From Amycolatopsis sp. EV170708-02-1 (GTDB lineage: Bacteria; Actinomycetota; Actinomycetes; Mycobacteriales; Pseudonocardiaceae), in assembly GCF_022479115.1 (NCBI RefSeq), contig NZ_CP092497.1, forward strand, positions 8,680,001-8,744,000: a DNA stretch of 64,000 nt. The letters are read 5' to 3'. The notes under the pieces were generated by a model. It did not search any database. It was not told where the DNA came from and saw nothing but the letters and a program-made list of their open reading frames with translations. Position 1 is the first letter of the stretch, and every line of letters begins with the position of its first letter. A program made the position numbers and the translations under genes. Below, piece after piece: positions 1-9,569 of the stretch.

Positions 1-138
1 CTGGCGCAGGAATGGATCCTCGAGCGCCTTTCGTGGGAGTCGCAGGCCAACTCGGCCCAGCAGCGCCGCCACGAAGAGGCCCACACCGACGAATTCCGCT
101 TCGACGCCAACGCGTGGGATCAGCCCGTTCCGCGCTGA
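1..138 (+). CDS. C-terminal end of an unidentified protein (5' end outside window)
   Basis: An open frame runs from the first base to a TGA at 136-138 and encodes the last 45 residues of a protein. The tail is polar and charged (Q, N, H, E rich, with a 'DEFRFDANAWDQP' segment) and has G/C-rich third positions, so it is genuine coding sequence. I do not recognise the family with confidence. A DUF3027-type protein, which I recall next to cold-shock genes in actinobacteria, is one possibility but is only a guess. The gene converges on the cold-shock gene and both share the terminator at 191-222. Confidence 0.6.
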   Translation: MAQEWILERLSWESQANSAQQRRHEEAHTDEFRFDANAWDQPVPR

Positions 139-190
139 CTCTCACCCCGGAACGGAACAGCACAACAGAAGAAGCTTGAGCAGCAAAGGG

Positions 191-222
191 AAAAGCCCCC
201 GGCGAGATCGCCGGGGGCTTTT
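191..222. terminator. bidirectional rho-independent terminator
   Basis: A perfect 15-bp inverted repeat with a 2-nt loop (GA) is flanked by AAAA on one side and TTTT on the other. It lies between the convergent upstream gene (+) and the cold-shock gene (-), so it can stop transcription from both directions. Confidence 0.88.
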
Positions 223-255
223 CCGATCAGTCTGAGCAACGCCTGAAGGGCGGAC

Positions 256-459
256 TCAGATCGCGCGGACCTTCTGGGCCTGCGGGCCCTTCTGGCCCTG
301 ACCGACCTCGAACTCCACTCGCTGGTTCTCCTCGAGCGTGCGGAAACCGCGCCCCTCGATCTCCGAGTAGTGAACGAAGACGTCGCCCTCGCCGCCATCC
401 TGCGCGATGAAGCCGAAGCCCTTCTCCGCGTTGAACCACTTCACAGTGCCTTGCGCCAC
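256..459 (-). CDS. cold-shock protein, CspA family (67 aa)
   Basis: A standard-length CspA protein: a five-stranded OB-fold single-stranded nucleic-acid chaperone expected in the cytoplasm. The RNP1 motif KGFGFI is at residues 13-18 and RNP2 VFVHY at about 27-31. The 'GQKGPQA' end is typical of actinobacterial members. The start is set by a GAGGAG ribosome-binding site (RBS) just upstream on the minus strand. It is the first of three such genes in the window (others at 22782 and 41506), all on the minus strand and differing mainly in the loop after residue 20 and at the C-terminus. It ends before a bidirectional terminator. Confidence 0.96.
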   Translation of the reverse strand: MAQGTVKWFNAEKGFGFIAQDGGEGDVFVHYSEIEGRGFRTLEENQRVEFEVGQGQKGPQAQKVRAI

Positions 460-913
460 CGCTTTACTCCTCGTTGCACATCCGCTTCGAGTGCCTCCGA
501 AGCGACACCCAGACCGTCCCGGGCGGTTCCAACGAGTCGAGCGAAGAGCGCGTCACCGGCTCATGGCTCGCGTCAGAAGTTCCGCGAGTGTGAAGCCACG
601 AACACGCAAAACGACGGCCTGATGGCAGCGTACCGGGATCTGGCCATATTTGAAGCCCGTGATCGGACTCTGGGCACCCCCAAGTACCAAGGTCACCGGA
701 ACGTCGTATACCGATCCGGCTTCTGTCGGACCCCCTCGCTAGCCTGTCGCCGCACGCCGACCTCAGGTCATCGCCGGACACGGACCGAAGTCGGCCATGC
801 CCCGATCGTGAACTACGATCCACCCGATTGTGACTCGCATCACTCTCGGTGGGATCAACTTACGGGGCTGTCCGGACGTCATGGTCGGTGTACAGGGGAG
901 CAAAGGGGAAGCT
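460..913. other. divergent intergenic region, no gene seen
   Basis: About 450 bp separates the minus-strand cold-shock gene from the plus-strand L,D-transpeptidase. Open frames here lack family signatures and third-position G/C bias, so I call no gene. It should hold both promoters and a long cold-shock 5' leader. I could not identify a convincing promoter by eye. Confidence 0.5.
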
Positions 914-2122
914 TTGAGGTTCACGGAAACCGCGCGCCGCCGGGCGGCGATCGCGGCACTGGGGTTGGTGGCCGTTCTGACGCTGGGGGCGTGCAGCAGC
1001 GAGCCGACCGTGTCGGCCAGCGGGCCGGACGGCGGCGGGCCGGTCAGCAGCGACACCGGCGGCAAGGCGCCCGCGCCCGCCAAGCTGACGTACGAGCCCG
1101 CCGCGGGCGCGCAGGACGTCGCGCCCGGGCAGCCCATCAAGGTCAGCGTCGCCGACGGCACGCTCGACCAGGTCGTGCTGACCAATCCGGACGGCAAGCA
1201 GGTCGCGGGGCAGCCGTCCGAGGACAAGAAGAGCTGGTCCACCACCGAGCAGCTCGGCTACGGCAAGTCCTACACGTGGTCCGGCAAGGCCACCGGCACC
1301 GACGGCAAGCCCGTCGACATCGGCGGCGCCTTCACCACGGTCAAGCCGCGCAAGCAGGTGGGCGCGAACATCAACGTCTTCGACGGGCAGACCTACGGCG
1401 TCGCCATGCCGATCACGCTGACGTTCCCGAGCAAGGTCACCGACAAGGCCTCCGTCGAGAAGGCGCTGTCGGTCGAGACCACGCCCAAGACCGAGGGTTC
1501 CTGGGCCTGGGTCCACGACGACACCTCGGTGCACTGGCGGCCGAAGGCGTACTGGCAGCCCGGCACCACGGTGAAGTTCAACGCCAAGATCTACGGCGTC
1601 AAGATCGGCGAAGGCGTGTACGGCAAGGAAGACCGCTCGGCGAGCTTCACGATCGGCCGCTCGCAGATCGTCAAGGGCAACACCCAGACCCACCGGCTCG
1701 TGGTGATCCGCGACGGGCAGCAGATCGCGGACTACCCGGCCAGCTACGGCCTCGACGCCGACCCGGGCCGCGTCACGCCGAGCGGCACGCACGTGGTGAT
1801 GTCCAAGCACGACACGTATTCGATGACCAACGAACGCTACGACTACGAGAACATCGTCGTGCCGTCCGCGGTGCGGTTCTCGACCAACGGCGAGTTCATC
1901 CACGGCTACGCGCCTTCGATCTGGGCGCAGGGCAAGAAGAACATCTCGCACGGCTGCGTGAACCTGGCGCCGGCGAACGCCAAGGCGTACATGGACGGCG
2001 CCCTGGTCGGGGATCCCGTCGAGATCGAGGGCAGCACGGTGAAGATCAACCGGGCGCGCGACTACAGCGACTGGACCTACTCCTGGGACGAGTGGACGAA
2101 GCTGTCCGCCCTCGCGAGCTGA
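914..2122 (+). CDS. L,D-transpeptidase lipoprotein (Ig-like domains + YkuD)
   Basis: Cell-wall enzyme of the mycobacterial LdtMt2 type, forming 3-3 peptidoglycan cross-links. The protein (402 aa) starts with a lipoprotein signal ending in the lipobox LGAC (Cys27), followed by a Pro/Gly-rich linker, two Ig-like domains (about 60-260) and a YkuD catalytic domain. The catalytic motif is H-x16-SHGC with the nucleophile at Cys348. The frame is open from an ATG at 830. I chose TTG at 914 because it follows an AAAGGGGAA RBS and puts the signal peptide exactly at the N-terminus; ATG at 881 is the alternative. A strong hairpin follows the stop codon. Confidence 0.93.
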   Translation: MRFTETARRRAAIAALGLVAVLTLGACSSEPTVSASGPDGGGPVSSDTGGKAPAPAKLTYEPAAGAQDVAPGQPIKVSVADGTLDQVVLTNPDGKQVAGQPSEDKKSWSTTEQLGYGKSYTWSGKATGTDGKPVDIGGAFTTVKPRKQVGANINVFDGQTYGVAMPITLTFPSKVTDKASVEKALSVETTPKTEGSWAWVHDDTSVHWRPKAYWQPGTTVKFNAKIYGVKIGEGVYGKEDRSASFTIGRSQIVKGNTQTHRLVVIRDGQQIADYPASYGLDADPGRVTPSGTHVVMSKHDTYSMTNERYDYENIVVPSAVRFSTNGEFIHGYAPSIWAQGKKNISHGCVNLAPANAKAYMDGALVGDPVEIEGSTVKINRARDYSDWTYSWDEWTKLSALAS

Positions 2123-2143
2123 AGTACTTCCATGGAACCGGGC

Positions 2144-2170
2144 GGCCGGAGACCTTCGCGGTCTCCGGCC
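2144..2170 (+). terminator. hairpin terminator after the L,D-transpeptidase gene
   Basis: An 11-bp perfect stem (GGCCGGAGACC and its complement) with a 5-nt TTCGC loop lies 21 bp after the stop codon. There is no clear T tract, as is common in actinomycete terminators. Confidence 0.7.
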
Positions 2171-2284
2171 GTTCGTGCTTCGGAATCCGCGAAAACTCGA
2201 TGCAACCGAGGATCGGGCGGGACGCATGTCTAACGACGTAAGGCGCCGCGGCCAATGAGCGGCGCCCGGATCGAGGAGACTCTC

Positions 2285-2611
2285 TTGCGTACTCGTATCG
2301 CTCTCACTCTCGGCGCGCTGCTGCTGGCGGGCGGCGCCGCCTTCGCGACCACGTCGCTGGCGTCGGCCGATCAGAGCGCGCCGTCGCCGACGGCCACCCA
2401 GGCGCCCCAGCCGCCGGTCAAGGCGCCCACCACCACGCGGCCGGCGGAACCGCCCCGGGCCACCACCGCCCCGCCGCGTCCGGAGCCCGCCCCGCGGACG
2501 ACCGGCCCCGCCGTCGTGAAGCCGGGCGAGCACCGCGTGCCCAAGGCCGTTCCCGCCGGGCCGACCGGGGATCTGCACCTCCCCGCCATCGTCGAAGGAG
2601 CCGGTAACTAG
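2285..2611 (+). CDS. small secreted proline/threonine-rich protein
   Basis: A 108-aa protein with an N-terminal signal peptide (hydrophobic LTLGALLLAGGAAFA followed by small residues) and a low-complexity Pro/Thr/Ala/Arg-rich remainder with no recognisable domain. The frame opens at ATG 2255, but TTG 2285 is preferred: it sits 6 nt after GAGGAG and places the signal sequence at the N-terminus. It ends immediately before the GTG of the sigma-factor gene, so the two are almost certainly co-transcribed. It may be an extracytoplasmic or wall-spanning protein linked to that sigma system; this is inference. Confidence 0.75.
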   Translation: MRTRIALTLGALLLAGGAAFATTSLASADQSAPSPTATQAPQPPVKAPTTTRPAEPPRATTAPPRPEPAPRTTGPAVVKPGEHRVPKAVPAGPTGDLHLPAIVEGAGN

Positions 2612-3169
2612 GTGTCGTCGAGCCGCTCGTCGAAGACCGGGACGGGCTCGCCGTGGGACGGCGAGTTCGCCCGGTACTTCGACGAGCGCGCGCACAACCT
2701 GCGTGCCACCGCGTACCTCCTGTGCGGGGACTGGCATCAGGCCGAGGACATCACCCAGGCCGCGCTGCTGAAGCTGTACCTGGCTTGGCCGAGGCTCTCC
2801 CGGCACGACGCGCTCGACGGCTACGCGCGCAAGATCGTGCTGCGGACGTTCCTGTCCGAGCATCGGCGCGTCTGGCGCAAACGCGAGAAGCTCACGGACG
2901 CTCTTCCCGACGTCCCGAGCGAAGCGAACGGCACGGAACAGGAGATGCTGGTCAGGCATGCCCTGTCCGGCATCGCCCCGAAGCAGCGCGCCGTGCTGGT
3001 GTTGCGCTACTTCGAAGATCTCAGCGTCGACGAGACGGCCGCGGCGCTGGGCTGCAGCACCGGGAACGTGAAGAGCCAGAGCGCGCGGGGGCTGGCGACC
3101 CTGCGCAAGCGGCTCGGACCGCATTTCAGCGAACTGGCCTTGAGCGGAGCGCACGAAGATGGGAGGTGA
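2612..3169 (+). CDS. SigE-family ECF RNA polymerase sigma factor
   Basis: A 185-aa ECF-type sigma factor. Region 2 is at about 15-90 (YLLCGDWHQAEDITQAAL, then a KLYLAWPRL segment) and region 4 at about 110-175 with the helix-turn-helix around SVDETAAALGCSTGNVKSQ. It belongs to the actinobacterial 'SigE family' group, recognised by the LxGDxHxAEDxxQ pattern. The GTG start follows the previous stop directly, and the next gene begins within a few bases of its end, giving a three-gene operon. Such sigma factors are usually held by a co-encoded anti-sigma protein, and the next gene is the candidate. Confidence 0.92.
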   Translation: MSSSRSSKTGTGSPWDGEFARYFDERAHNLRATAYLLCGDWHQAEDITQAALLKLYLAWPRLSRHDALDGYARKIVLRTFLSEHRRVWRKREKLTDALPDVPSEANGTEQEMLVRHALSGIAPKQRAVLVLRYFEDLSVDETAAALGCSTGNVKSQSARGLATLRKRLGPHFSELALSGAHEDGR

Positions 3170-3173
3170 GGAG

Positions 3174-3631
3174 ATGGACGAGGACATCAAAGGCGTGCTT
3201 TCGCACGGCGCGAGCGGTCCCCCGCTGGGTATCCGGGCGGCGGACATCATCGAGCGGGGTGGCCGGATCCGGCGACGACGCAAACGGCTGGCCGTGGCGG
3301 GGAGTTCGCTGGCGACGATCGGGGTGATCGTGTTCGGCGCGATCGCCGTCGGCGGCCGCGGCGGTGAGGGGCCCGCGCCGGTCCAGCCCGCGGGCCCTGG
3401 CCTGTCGACCATCGCCCCTTCCCCGGTCTCGCCCGCGCCGTCGGAGTCGACCCCTCGGCCGGAGGTCACTCCCGAGGCGCCGCCTGCGGCCTCCTCGGCC
3501 CCGGCGACTCATCAGCCGCGTTCGACGCCGAAGACCGTCACGCCCGGCCGCACGACGACCACCGTCCCCCGCGCGCGCCCATCCCGACGAAGCAGCCGAG
3601 CGAGCCCCCGACGACGGCCTCGACTCGCTGA
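3174..3631 (+). pseudogene. membrane anti-sigma-like protein, frameshifted at about 3571-3578
   Basis: The N-terminal ~35 residues are cytoplasmic, followed by an Arg-rich stop-transfer segment, one membrane helix (AGSSLATIGVIVFGAIAV) and a Pro/Ser/Thr-rich exterior. This is the layout of small single-pass partners of ECF sigma factors. ATG 3174 is preferred because of its GGTGAGGAG RBS; the frame also opens at 3159. After the GCGCGCGC run at 3571-3578 the open frame turns Arg-rich and loses third-position G/C bias. The frame one base off instead reads a natural Pro/Thr-rich tail (PIPTKQPSEPPTTASTR) ending at 3629-3631. One restored base gives 152 residues. The uninterrupted frame would run to 3776. 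Confidence 0.65.
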
Positions 3632-3845
3632 TCCCCCGTCCGGAACGTCCGATTCCCGAAGTGTGACCCAAAGTAATCGGAAATTCTCCGACATCGGCTT
3701 CACCTGGTGGTTCGTCACCGTCTTGGGGGAACGGCGCTCTCACGACCGATCCGAAACGCTGAACACGGACGTTTGAACCCCTACGGTCGAGGGAACAAAC
3801 CCTCGACGATGGGTAAGTAAACGGGTGGGTCGGGAGGTCAAACCC

Positions 3846-5261
3846 ATGGCCGAAGAGGCGCTGAGCGCGTCATATCAGGAAAAAGGGGAACCGGCGGAGG
3901 CCCCACCTGAACAGATCAGAAAGGCCGTCGCCGGAGCGGCGATGGGTAACTGCATCGAGTGGTACGACTTCGGTGTTTTCGGCTTCATGCCGGCCATTCT
4001 GGGGCAAGTCTTCTTCAACGCGTCGAGCACTTCCGAAGGCGCTCTGGCGACCTTCGCGGTCTTGGCGATCACGTTCATCGTCCGGCCGTTCGGCAGCTTC
4101 GTGTTCGGTCCGCTGGGGGACAAGATCGGGCGCCAGAAGGTTCTCGCGCTGACGATCATCCTGATGTCCGGGTCGACGTTCATCATCGGCCTGTTGCCGT
4201 CCTACGCGACGATCGGCCCCGCCGCGGCGGTCCTGCTGATCCTGTTGCGCACCATCCAAGGTTTCTCGGCGGGCGGTGAGTACGGCGGCGCGGCGACGTT
4301 CATCGCGGAGTACGCGCCCGCCCGGCGCCGTGGTTTCTGGGGCAGCTGGCTGGAGTTCGGCACGCTCGTCGGTTTCGCGATGGGCGCCGGCTTCGTCACG
4401 ATCTTCACCGTCGTGCTCGGCGACGAGGCCATGCGCGAATGGGGCTGGCGCCTGCCGTTCCTGATCGCGGGCCCGCTCGGCATCGTCGGTCTCTACCTGC
4501 GGAACAAGCTGGAGGACACTCCGCTGTTCCAGGAGATCGAGAAGAAGGACCAGGTCGAGAAGTCGCCGCTGAAGGCGCTGCTCAAGAAGCACTGGACGTC
4601 GATCCTGCACCTCATCGGCATCGTGGTGATGCTGAACGTCGCCGACTACATCGTGATCACGTACCTGGAGACCTATCTCAAGGACGTGGTCGGCTTCAGC
4701 GGGCACGCGCCGTTGCTGATCATCCTGGCGACCATCGCGCTGATGCTGATCTTGATCGTGCCGATCGGCATGCTGTCCGACCGGATCGGGCGAAAACCCA
4801 TCCTGATCGCGAGCTGTGCGAGCTTCCTGGTGCTCCCGATCCCGGCGTTCTCGCTGATGGGCGCGGCCGCGGACGACCAGAACGGCTGGCAGCTCACGCT
4901 CGGCGTGCTGATGATCGCGGTGCCGCTGGTGCTGATCCTGGCCGTGCTGGCCGCGACGCTGCCGGCGATGTTCCCGACGCAGGAACGCTACGGCGGCTTC
5001 TCCATCGGGTACAGCGTTTCGACCGCGGCCTTCGGTGGCACGGCGTCGTACATCATCGGCAGCCTGGTGACCTCGACCGGCGACAACCTGTGGCCCGCGT
5101 ACTACCTGATGGGCGCGGCGGCGATCGCGGCCATCCCGATCCTGCTGCTGCCCGAAACGGCCGGGGTGTCGCTGCGCGGCATCGTGAACTCGCGGATCGC
5201 GCGGCGCCGGAAACCGGAAACGGCCACTCCCGGCGGCGCTTCGGAGCTACCGGCGAGTTAA
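3846..5261 (+). CDS. MFS transporter, metabolite:H+ symporter (MHS/ProP-like) family
   Basis: An integral membrane secondary transporter of 471 aa with about 12 hydrophobic helices. Diagnostic MHS segments are GNCIEWYDFGVFGFMPA in helix 1, GDKIGRQKVL in loop 2-3, RTIQGFSAGGEYGGA in helix 4, and SDRIGRKPIL in the second half. ProP-type relatives carry betaine/proline, others carry dicarboxylates or shikimate; the substrate cannot be read from sequence. ATG 3846 is preferred over GTG 3825 because GGGAGG lies 7-9 bp before it. The thioesterase gene starts 10 bp downstream, so the two probably share a transcript. Confidence 0.92.
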   Translation: MAEEALSASYQEKGEPAEAPPEQIRKAVAGAAMGNCIEWYDFGVFGFMPAILGQVFFNASSTSEGALATFAVLAITFIVRPFGSFVFGPLGDKIGRQKVLALTIILMSGSTFIIGLLPSYATIGPAAAVLLILLRTIQGFSAGGEYGGAATFIAEYAPARRRGFWGSWLEFGTLVGFAMGAGFVTIFTVVLGDEAMREWGWRLPFLIAGPLGIVGLYLRNKLEDTPLFQEIEKKDQVEKSPLKALLKKHWTSILHLIGIVVMLNVADYIVITYLETYLKDVVGFSGHAPLLIILATIALMLILIVPIGMLSDRIGRKPILIASCASFLVLPIPAFSLMGAAADDQNGWQLTLGVLMIAVPLVLILAVLAATLPAMFPTQERYGGFSIGYSVSTAAFGGTASYIIGSLVTSTGDNLWPAYYLMGAAAIAAIPILLLPETAGVSLRGIVNSRIARRRKPETATPGGASELPAS

Positions 5262-5270
5262 CGTCTTTCC

Positions 5271-5855
5271 ATGAGCCGTATCTCGCAGCCGTGGCCGCCG
5301 GTCGAAGTCGAACCGGCGACCGTCCACCCGGAAGCCCCCAAGCAGGGCAGCCACCTCGGCATCCACTTCGGTGAGTGTTTCGGGTGCGGCGACGAGATCG
5401 AGGCCGGGCTCCACCTGCATTCGACGGTGGGCGAAGGGACGACGGTGTACTCCAAGTTCACCGTCACCTCCGCCCACCAGGGTGCGCCCGGCCTCGCCCA
5501 TGGCGGACTGCTGGCCTGCGCCTTCGACGAGGCGCTCGGCGCGACCGTCGGCAACCTGCTGCGCCGCCCCGCCGTCACCGGGAAACTGGAGACGGACTTC
5601 CTCCGGCCGGTCCCGGTGGGCTCGACCCTCTACATCGCCACGAAACTGGACGGCATCGCCGGCCGGAAGATCTACGTGAGCGCCGACGGCCGGCTCGACG
5701 CCGAAGACGGCCCCGTCGCGGTGCGCGCGCGGGCGTTGTTCGTGCGGGTCGAGTTCGAGCACTTCAGCACCCACGGGGATCCCGAGGCGCTGCAGAAGCT
5801 CGCCGCCGCGCACGAGAAGGCCCAGCGCGCCCGCGAGTGGGACATCAACCCCTGA
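5271..5855 (+). CDS. PaaI-family hotdog-fold thioesterase
   Basis: A 194-aa single-domain hotdog protein. The catalytic helix segment is AHGGLLACAFDEALG, with Asp in the usual PaaI/4HBT position, followed by the LETDFLRPVPVGSTL strand typical of acyl-CoA thioesterases. An N-terminal FGCGDEIEAGL segment resembles the Cys-containing entrance of the PF03061 group. Likely reaction: hydrolysis of an aromatic or medium acyl-CoA. It lies 10 bp after the MHS transporter gene and converges on pknG; a weak 5-bp GCATT/AATGC stem sits between the two stop codons. Confidence 0.85.
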   Translation: MSRISQPWPPVEVEPATVHPEAPKQGSHLGIHFGECFGCGDEIEAGLHLHSTVGEGTTVYSKFTVTSAHQGAPGLAHGGLLACAFDEALGATVGNLLRRPAVTGKLETDFLRPVPVGSTLYIATKLDGIAGRKIYVSADGRLDAEDGPVAVRARALFVRVEFEHFSTHGDPEALQKLAAAHEKAQRAREWDINP

Positions 5856-5879
5856 GCATTTAGTCCTCTGAATGCGTGG

Positions 5880-8533
5880 CTAGGTGAGGGTTCGCGGTCG
5901 GATCGCGTTCGCCTTGTCGACGAGTTCGACCCGCTGGTCGACCGATCCGGCCAACCGCGCCAACGTGCGGTAGCAGCGTTCGAGCCCGAACCGCAGGTCT
6001 CGTTCGTCCAGGGCACAGCCCAGGACCTTCGCGCCCGGTGTCGGCTGGTTCTGCGAGTTCAGCCAGCCGTACGCCGCTTCGAGGACCTCCGCCGACAACC
6101 GAGTGCGGCGTTCGGCGTCGAGCTGCAGGCGCTCCAACCGCGTCGAGGCGTCGACGAGATCCCGCTCGGACACCATCACCGGATCCTTGCCGCCGCCGTT
6201 GATCCTGGTCTTGATCTTGATCGCGGCCACCTGCGCGGCGACGTGATGCGACGACGACGCCGGGACGGCCTCCAGCACCTCGATCGCGCTGGCCCTGGCG
6301 CCTTGCGCGAGGTACACGCGAGCGAGCCCGAAGGCCGCGCTGACGTACGACCGATCCGTTCGCCACACCAGCTCGTAGTAGCGCGCGGCGCCGAAGTAGT
6401 CCCCGACGCCCTCCGCGCTGACGGCCAAGGCCAGCTTCGGCGCGATCTCCCCGGGAAGATCGTCGTACACCGCTTCGAACGCGACTTGCGCGACGCGGGA
6501 CCGCCCGCCCGCGAGCTCGATCAGGCCTCGGTACCAGTCGATCCGCCAGTCGTGCGGGAAACCGGCCTTGATCGCGAGGTACTGCGCGGCCTGCAGCTGC
6601 CGCTGCGCCTCGACCAGCTCACCGAGCTCGATCCGGGCGCGGACGATGCGCAGCCGGACCTCGATGGACTCGCGCGGCGCCCCGGCCAGCGACTCGATCG
6701 CACCCGCGGGATCGAGCGCGACCGTCGACGCGAGCACGCCCGCCGCCGGATCGTCCGTGTCGACCTGCGGGATCGGCAGCCCGGCGACCACCTCGCCCGG
6801 GTCGGGCAGCGGCACGCTCCCGCCGTGTTCCGGGACGACCATGTCGACGCCGAACGTGCGGGTCTCCGGCCCGAAGACGGTCGACGCGCCAGGGCGCGGT
6901 TTCCCGGTGCCCAGCGCCATGATCTCGCGGAGCACGCCGGTCAGCTGGTCCGCCATCTCCTCGGCCGCGATGAACCGGCGGTCCGGGTCGGTGTGCGTCG
7001 CGCGCTTCAGGAAGCGGTAGTACGAACCGAAGAGCGCGAACAGCGGCACGACGTCCGGACCAGGCAGGGTCGTCTTGTACTTGGTGGTGTAGCCGGAGAA
7101 TTCGAAGCTGAGCACGGCGAGCGTCCGGCCGACCGTGTACAGGTCCGACGCCACCGAAGCGCCGTGCGTCGCCAGCTCGGGCGCGCTGTAGCCGGTGGTG
7201 AAGAACAGCGGGCTCTCGTAGTCGTCGACGCGGCGGACCGCGCCGAGGTCGATCAGCTTGAGCTGTTCGTGCGTCTGGATGACGTTGTCGGGCTTGAGGT
7301 CGCAGTACAGCAGGTTCTGGCCGTGCAGGTAGCCCATGGCGGGCAGGATCTCGAGCCCGTAGGCGATCACCTGGCCGATCGGCAGCGGCTCCGGGCGCTT
7401 CGTCTCGCGGTGGTGCGCGAGCGCGAGCTGACGCAGCGACTGGCCGCCGACGTACTCCATGACGATGTAGCCGACCGAGTTGCCGGTGTCGCCGTCCGGA
7501 TGCTGCACGAAGTTGTGGATCTTGACGATGTTGGGGTGCTCGACCTCGGCGAGGAAGCGCTGCTCGTTGGCGGCGGCCGCCATCGCGGTGGCGTCGCCGG
7601 TGTCGATCAGGCCCTTGAGCACCACCCAGCGGTCGCTGACGTTGTGGTCCTGCGCGAGGTAGATCCAGCCGAGGCCGCCGTACGCGAGCGCGCCGAGCAC
7701 CTCGTACTGGCCGCCGACGATCTCGTTCGGCCGCAGCTTCGGGACGAAGGAGAACGGGTTGCCGCACTTCTCGCACTTGCCCTCGGGCGAGCCGGGCTTG
7801 CCGTCCTTGCCGCGGCCGACCTTGGCGCTGCAGCTGCCGCAGAAGCGTTTCTCCTCGGACACCATCGGGTTCTCGAGGACGGCGGACGCCGGGTCGCGGT
7901 ACGGCACCTGCGGGACGTCGACGAGCCCGGCGCCGAGACGGCCGCGGCGCGACGTGCGGGACGACGTCCGGCGCGCGGTGCCGGGGAACGAACCCGTTCC
8001 GGTCCCGGTTCCGGTGCCGCGGCTGCCCGACCCGGTGCCGGTGCCCGTGCCGCGGCTTTCGCTGGAACGTTCGGGAGGACGCTTTCCGTGCCCGGGTCCG
8101 GCAACGGCCCCGGGCCGCTGTCGACGCGCGGCGTCGGCGGCATGATGCTCTGCGTCTCCGGCGCCGGCGAAGCGAGCACGCTGGTCGGCTGCGGCGCGTC
8201 GGCGGGCGCCTGCCACGCGGGGCGGACGACCTGGGCCTGCGGGCTCACCGGGGCCATGTCGCCCGGCGGGCGTGTCGGGTCCTCGGCGCCGGGGATCGGC
8301 CGCTGCTGGCCGCGCGGCGGAGTCTGCGGACGCTGGACGGGCGCGTGGTAGACCGTGCGCTCGGCGTCCTTCTCCGGCTTGGGTTCGGCGAGATCGAGCC
8401 TGCCGGAAATGGACGGTTCGGGCGTTTCCCAGCGGACCGGCGCCGGCGGTGTCCAGGAGGCGGACTCCGCCTCACGGTCCGGCGTGGCGTCGTCCGGCGC
8501 TGCGTGCCGAGGACGGCGCGGCTCTTCCGACAC
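5880..8533 (-). pseudogene. pknG: serine/threonine protein kinase PknG, frameshifted near 8073-8075
   Basis: Soluble Ser/Thr kinase that in mycobacteria controls glutamate/2-oxoglutarate metabolism through GarA. The order is a ~150-residue Pro/Gly/Thr-rich N-terminus, a rubredoxin-like module (FCGSCS...KCEKCG), kinase lobes with Gly loop AYGGLGWIYLA, catalytic loop YCDLKPDN and DLG in place of DFG, then a TPR tail with ALxLA-type helices. The N-terminal part (from ATG 8533) and the rest (to 5880) are in different frames. One missing base in the GGG at 8073-8075 explains this, and restoring it gives 884 residues with G/C-rich third positions throughout. Partners glnH and glnX lie 4 kb away on the same strand. 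Confidence 0.88.
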
Positions 8534-8723
8534 TGGTACCTCCCGAAATCCCCGCGACCACGTCTCCCCAGAGTCTATGCCTGGGAGCGCAGCTCCTCCG
8601 TTGAGGGCGGTGGCGGGGGCATGGATGGATTAGAGGTGAGCGGCCGGGTCGTGCCCGCGCCGGGTCGAACCCGCTACGGTGCGATGGAGAACCGATTCAG
8701 CAGGTGATGAGGGGGAGGGACCG

Positions 8724-9475
8724 GTGCCTGCGTCATTTTCGATGTCGATGGCCCAGCTCGACGTCGTACTCGAGGATCTCGGGCTCGGCAGATTCGTGCT
8801 GCCCTTCGAGATCCCGACCGTCGGAACCACCATCACCGAACGCGAGCGGCACTGCGAAGAGATCTGGGCCGGGCTGGCCGACCGGGGCTTCGCCCGCGGC
8901 CGCGAACTCCTGCGCGACTACGAACAGTCCCTCCGACTCTGGGCGACCGGGGATTTCGTCGTCACCATGGAGGCGCACGAGGTCGAGCAGGATGCCGAAT
9001 ACCTCTATCGAGGCGCGTGGAACAGCCGCCTCGGCATCGTGAGCGAGCAGCGCGGCTTCGACATCCTCTTCGAGCCGGTCTACCCCGAACAGGTCGTCGC
9101 GACCCTGCTCGGATATCTGCCGTCGCTGCAGCCGTTCCCCGGCCGGGTGACGACGTCCAGCACACTCCCCCGGCCAAACGACCGGACGACCCCTTCGACG
9201 AAGACCCGGACAACCTCCGCCTGGGCGCGGCCGCCCGCTTCTTCGAACACCCGCTCGCGCGACTGGGCACGATCAGCCTCACCCTGCGCGACGACCGGGG
9301 CAAACCGCAGCAGAAGAGCGTCCAGTGGTTCGACAGCCTTCAGGGCCGCTTCATGCTCACCACCGACCGCTTCCCCGACGGCGAAGTCCGCCGCACGTTC
9401 ACCCCGACGAGTGGCTCTCACCTGGCACGATGGGTCCACGACCTGGTCGAAGCCGCCCGCGTCGGCAGCGCGTGA
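8724..9475 (+). pseudogene. espG: ESX secretion-associated protein EspG, frameshifted near 9167-9171
   Basis: EspG proteins are cytosolic chaperones that bind PE-PPE-type substrates of type VII secretion. The N-terminal ~150 residues (MAQLDVVLEDLGLGRFVLPF, then ERERHCEEIWAGL) match the family start. The C-terminal ~100 (DDPFDEDPDNLRLGAAARFF, then LTTDRFPDGEVRRTFTP) lie one frame away. Adding one C to the CCCCC at 9167-9171 joins them into 250 residues ending at 9475. Unrepaired, the first frame runs on to 9527 as Arg/Thr-rich nonsense. GTG 8724 is chosen for its GGGGAGGGA RBS. It is the first gene of a plus-strand cassette that also encodes a PPE-like protein. Confidence 0.85.
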
Positions 9476-9569
9476 TCCTCGCCGGAAGGCGGCCTTCGGG
9501 GTCGTTTCCGCTGATATCGTGATCTGACGAGCGCTACGAGTAACCGGGACTTGGTACAGGGGAGAGACC

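Noticed and set aside
860..3469. Very long open frame on the minus strand opposite the L,D-transpeptidase and sigma-factor genes
   Set aside because: It is a shadow in high-GC DNA: Arg/Gly/Ala-rich, no domain, while the plus strand carries clear families with signal peptides, RBSs and catalytic motifs.
8060..8090. Programmed ribosomal frameshifting in pknG
   Set aside because: No slippery heptamer or downstream structure typical of programmed shifts, and four other genes show the same type of single missing base, so sequence error is the simpler explanation.
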